Positions 13,251-15,372 of a stretch of DNA of 15,372 nucleotides are shown here, one piece after another; positions within the stretch are counted from its first letter, which is position 1, and each line of letters opens with the position of its first letter. Made by a program: the position numbers and the translations under genes. The notes under the pieces are model-generated. The model had not been told where the DNA came from and ran no database searches. It saw only the letters and a list, made by a program, of their open reading frames with translations. Location of the stretch: assembly GCA_902475475.1 (NCBI GenBank), contig CABRZY010000021.1, forward strand, positions 1 through 15,372, read 5' to 3'. The DNA comes from an uncultured Collinsella sp. Its GTDB lineage: Bacteria > Actinomycetota > Coriobacteriia > Coriobacteriales > Coriobacteriaceae.

Positions 13251-14168
13251 ATGGATCTGCCCATCAGCTTGCAAGACATCACGTATGCCGAGAACTATCT
13301 GGCGCAGGGCGACCTGGCTACGGCGACGCCGCTGCTGGAGCGTCTGGTGGAGCTCGCCGAGGAGTATATCGACGCTGAGTGCAAGACGGAGGAGAAGCGT
13401 CAATACTTTAGCTTCGATAGCAAGTTTGAGCGCTTGGCCTATCGCCGCGTGGAGAAGGATCCGCGCGAGCTCGTGCAGGTCGAGGTGCCGTTTGACCGCC
13501 TGTACTCTGATATGGCTTTTGCCTACATTCGCCAGCAGGATTATGTGAGCGCTCGTAATGCCCTGATGCAGGCTGTGCGTTGGGACCCCATGAACTGCAA
13601 CTATCGCTTGGATTTGGCCGAGCTGTTCCGCGCACTCGAGGACAAGCAGGAATGGGCATCGCTCTCGTTCTCGGTGCTGGAGCGTGCAAGCGATGGCAAG
13701 TGCGCCGCCCGCGCTTACGCCAATCTAGGCCAGTACTTCTTGGAGCCCGAGACCGAGAACGTTTCGGCTGCCGTGGGCTGCGCGCGTCTGGCGCTGCGCC
13801 TGGCGCCCAACGATGCGCATACGACGCGCCTGCTCAACAAGATCCATACCACCTATCCGGATGCCGCTGATGAGAGCGACGACCACGTGATGGGTGAATT
13901 GGCCCTGCAAGGCGTGCCGACCTCGCCTTCGGCCGAGATTGCCATCTGCCTGATTATGTGCGCGACCGATGCTGCAAGCGACGGCGACAAGCAGGAGGCG
14001 ACGCGCCTGACGGTACGTGCTCGCGACTTGGTGGGCGAGGAGGCCTGCGCGGCGATTATCAAACTGGTGCGCGAGAGCGATGCCGAGCTCAATGCCGAGC
14101 GCAAGGCAAAGCGCGAGACTGCGGGCTCAAACGCCGATGGAGCCAAGGAGGCCGGCGATGCCCAGTAA
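13251..14168 (+). CDS. Tetratricopeptide-repeat (TPR) protein
   Basis: The 305-residue cytoplasmic protein (no signal peptide or membrane segment) is built of helical TPR-like repeats. The clearest are about 83-116 (DRLYSDMAFAYIRQQDYVSA and following residues, ending at WDPMN) and about 154-187 (ARAYANLGQYF through LAPND). The first ~80 residues also look helical (AENYLAQGDLATATPLLERL). The C-terminal ~30 residues are charged, Ala/Lys/Glu-rich and probably disordered. TPR proteins are protein-binding scaffolds; no enzymatic role is suggested. The ATG at 13251 has GAGGAG (13240-13245) 5 nt upstream. Its last 11 bp overlap the start of smpB, so the two are almost certainly co-translated, and a link to ribosome rescue or RNA handling is a fair but unproven guess. 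Confidence 0.8.
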   Translation: MDLPISLQDITYAENYLAQGDLATATPLLERLVELAEEYIDAECKTEEKRQYFSFDSKFERLAYRRVEKDPRELVQVEVPFDRLYSDMAFAYIRQQDYVSARNALMQAVRWDPMNCNYRLDLAELFRALEDKQEWASLSFSVLERASDGKCAARAYANLGQYFLEPETENVSAAVGCARLALRLAPNDAHTTRLLNKIHTTYPDAADESDDHVMGELALQGVPTSPSAEIAICLIMCATDAASDGDKQEATRLTVRARDLVGEEACAAIIKLVRESDAELNAERKAKRETAGSNADGAKEAGDAQ

Positions 14169-14628
14169 GCGCGAGCGCAAACTCATTTCCAAGAATCGCT
14201 CGGCACATCACGAGTACTTTATCGATGAGACGTTTGAGTGCGGTATTGAGCTGAGCGGCACCGAGGTCAAGTCGATTCGCGAGCGCGCCTGTCAGATCAC
14301 TGACACTTTTGCGCTGATTCGTGGCGGCGAGTGCTGGCTCGTCGGACTGCATATCCACCCTTATAGCCATGGTGGCGTGTGGAATCGCGATCCCGACCGT
14401 CGGCGTCGTCTGCTGCTGCACCGCAAGGAGATCGACTTTCTTGACGGCAAACTTCGCAACCGTGGTTATGCGCTGGTTCCGTTGGAGCTCTACTTTAATA
14501 CCGACGGCCGCGTAAAGCTGCTGCTGGGTCTGGGTCGCGGCAAGAAGCTCTACGACAAGCGCGAGGACATGGCCAAGCGTGATGTCCAACGCGAGATCGA
14601 CCGCGCCCTTAAGGAACGCAACCGCTAG
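14158..14628 (+). CDS. smpB: SsrA-binding protein SmpB
   Basis: SmpB binds tmRNA and delivers it to stalled ribosomes for trans-translation. The 156 residues match the family: SKNRSAHHEYFIDETFECGI (11-30), ELSGTEVKSIR (31-41), HIHPYSHGGVWNRDPDRRRRLLLH (65-88), the ALVPLELYF strand (105-113), GRGKKLYDKRE (126-136) and the basic tail that enters the mRNA channel. The ATG at 14158 has AAGGAG (14145-14150) 7 nt upstream. That ribosome site lies within the end of the TPR gene. No tmRNA (ssrA) gene is visible in the window. The 3' side carries copy 2 of the 67-bp palindrome and then a terminator. Confidence 0.97.
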   Translation: MPSKRERKLISKNRSAHHEYFIDETFECGIELSGTEVKSIRERACQITDTFALIRGGECWLVGLHIHPYSHGGVWNRDPDRRRRLLLHRKEIDFLDGKLRNRGYALVPLELYFNTDGRVKLLLGLGRGKKLYDKREDMAKRDVQREIDRALKERNR

Positions 14629-14640
14629 GCACTCTGTATA

Positions 14641-14707
14641 AGTTGCGGTGGAATACGGACTGTTTTGCCTGTTTGAGGGGCTATTCAGTCCCTATTTCAC
14701 CGCAACT
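14641..14707. repeat. 67-bp dispersed palindromic element, copy 2
   Basis: The arms 14641-14662 and 14686-14707 match those of the element at 841-907. The right arm is identical over 22 nt; the left arm differs at 14651 and 14655. The spacer is again 23 nt but unrelated in sequence, so only the ends are conserved. It lies 12 bp after the smpB stop and before the smpB terminator, so it is probably part of the smpB transcript and would form a long 3' hairpin. Confidence 0.85.
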
Positions 14708-14749
14708 GCGGGCGTCTCATCTTTCTTACTGTTCTGACACATATGTCTC

Positions 14750-14784
14750 AAAGGCGGCGTCCGTTATGGGTGCCGCCTTTTTTG
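14750..14784 (+). terminator. Terminator downstream of smpB
   Basis: AAAGGCGGC (14750-14758) pairs perfectly with GCCGCCTTT (14772-14780) and the T run continues to 14783. It ends transcription from the TPR-smpB unit about 50 bp before the flavin-reductase-like gene. Confidence 0.85.
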
Positions 14785-14834
14785 TGGGTACATACATCCA
14801 TGAGGTTCCAACCCGAGCTAGGGGAGTGATCGTT

Positions 14835-15338
14835 ATGGACAAAACTGCGTTCTTTACCATGCCGAGTGGCCTGTACGTGGTGAGCGCCGCGGCGGACGGG
14901 CTGCGTGCCGGCTGCGTTATCAACACAGCGGTGCAGGTGACATCCGCCCCGCCGCGCATCTCGATTGCCGTGAACAAGGAAAATGTCACGTCCGGCGTAA
15001 TCGCATCGGCTAAGGCCTTTGCGCTGACCGTGATCGATCAGACGGCCGATATGCTCTATATCGGCAACTTTGGCTTCCGTACCAGCAGCGACTATGACAA
15101 ATTTGCTAAGTACGAGACGCGCGAGACCGCACTGGGCATGCCCTATGTTCCCGAGCATGCGGCGGCCTTGTTTAGTTGCCGTTTGATTGACACTGTTGAC
15201 GTGGGCACGCATCTGCTGTTTATCGGCGAGGTTGAGGATGCCGAGCGCTTGAGCGACGAGGCCCCGCTGACCTATGACTACTATCACAAGGTCTTGAAGG
15301 GCAAGACGCCGCCCAAGGCTTCGTCGTATCAAGGCTAG
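14835..15338 (+). CDS. Flavin reductase-like FMN-binding protein
   Basis: The 167-residue product belongs to the flavin-reductase-like, split-barrel FMN-binding family, whose members reduce flavin with NAD(P)H or pass electrons to rubredoxin or oxygen-reducing partners. Typical features are PSGLYVVSA near the start (10-18), the FMN-binding stretch GCVINTAVQVTSAPPRISIAVNK (26-48), FALTV (62-66) and the C-terminal YYHKVLKGKTPPKASSY. In anaerobes this module is often fused to rubredoxin (high-molecular-weight rubredoxin); here it stands alone. The ATG at 14835 has GGGGAG (14821-14826) 8 nt upstream; the longer frame from 14643 runs through the palindrome and terminator and is not used. The partner and substrate are unknown. 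Confidence 0.85.
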   Translation: MDKTAFFTMPSGLYVVSAAADGLRAGCVINTAVQVTSAPPRISIAVNKENVTSGVIASAKAFALTVIDQTADMLYIGNFGFRTSSDYDKFAKYETRETALGMPYVPEHAAALFSCRLIDTVDVGTHLLFIGEVEDAERLSDEAPLTYDYYHKVLKGKTPPKASSYQG

Positions 15339-15372
15339 AAATGTTCTAAAAATACTTGCATTATATTATTGA
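15339..15372. other. A/T-rich window end, possible promoter of the next gene
   Basis: The last 34 bases are sharply A/T-rich compared with the rest. They include CTTGCA (15355-15360) and TATATT (15362-15367). They probably belong to the promoter region of a gene outside the window; no hairpin terminator for the flavin-reductase-like gene is visible. Confidence 0.25.

Noticed and set aside
14643..14834. N-terminal 64-codon extension of the flavin-reductase-like protein
   Set aside because: It would translate through the 67-bp palindrome and the smpB terminator. A good ribosome site and ATG at 14835 match the family's usual start.
14708..14834. FMN riboswitch ahead of the flavin-related gene
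   Set aside because: The space is too short, and it holds only a plain terminator hairpin. None of the conserved FMN-element segments are seen.

Overview
The window reads as chromosomal DNA of a high-GC Gram-positive gut bacterium, most likely Coriobacteriia (Collinsella or a close relative). This is inferred from the actinobacterial-type tRNA-Glu, the two-gene style of transketolase, the GC-rich codon use and the gene content. No species can be fixed from sequence reading alone. Almost everything is on the + strand. I see no CRISPR array, no rRNA and no intact insertion sequence.

Layout. Positions 1-759 hold the C-terminal part of a split transketolase, closed by a strong terminator. Positions 841-1262 are non-coding and rich in palindromes: a 67-bp inverted-repeat element that recurs at 14641-14707, and a very long imperfect hairpin at 1037-1159. 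Then come ftsE (with an unusual ~170-residue Pro/Ala/Gln-rich N-terminal extension) and ftsX, which overlap by 14 bp, followed by a terminator and rnr (RNase R). Positions 5777-6443 carry a lone serine recombinase behind an array of AAACCT/AGGTTT motifs. A small VanZ-like membrane protein follows.

The metabolic core is 7334-11777: an RpiR-type regulator (murR-like), murQ (MurNAc-6-phosphate etherase), a PTS EIIBC (murP-like) and a DUF871/MupG-type 6-phospho-N-acetylmuramidase. Together they predict uptake and phosphorylation of MurNAc or the MurNAc-GlcNAc disaccharide, cleavage inside the cell, and conversion of MurNAc-6P to GlcNAc-6P plus D-lactate, that is, peptidoglycan scavenging. A strong terminator lies between murP and mupG, so mupG may be expressed differently from the rest.

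Downstream are an ArsC/Spx-like thioredoxin-fold protein, one convergent minus-strand gene of unknown function, a tRNA-Gln(CUG)/tRNA-Glu(CUC) pair with a clear promoter and terminator, a TPR protein translationally coupled to smpB, the second copy of the 67-bp palindrome, and a stand-alone flavin-reductase-like FMN protein. RNase R and SmpB, functional partners in trans-translation and often neighbours, are separated here by about 8.5 kb of mostly accessory genes.

I did not find a clearly new multi-gene system. The best leads are the dispersed palindromic repeats, the FtsE extension, the mur cluster with its internal terminator, and the orphan recombinase with its motif array.
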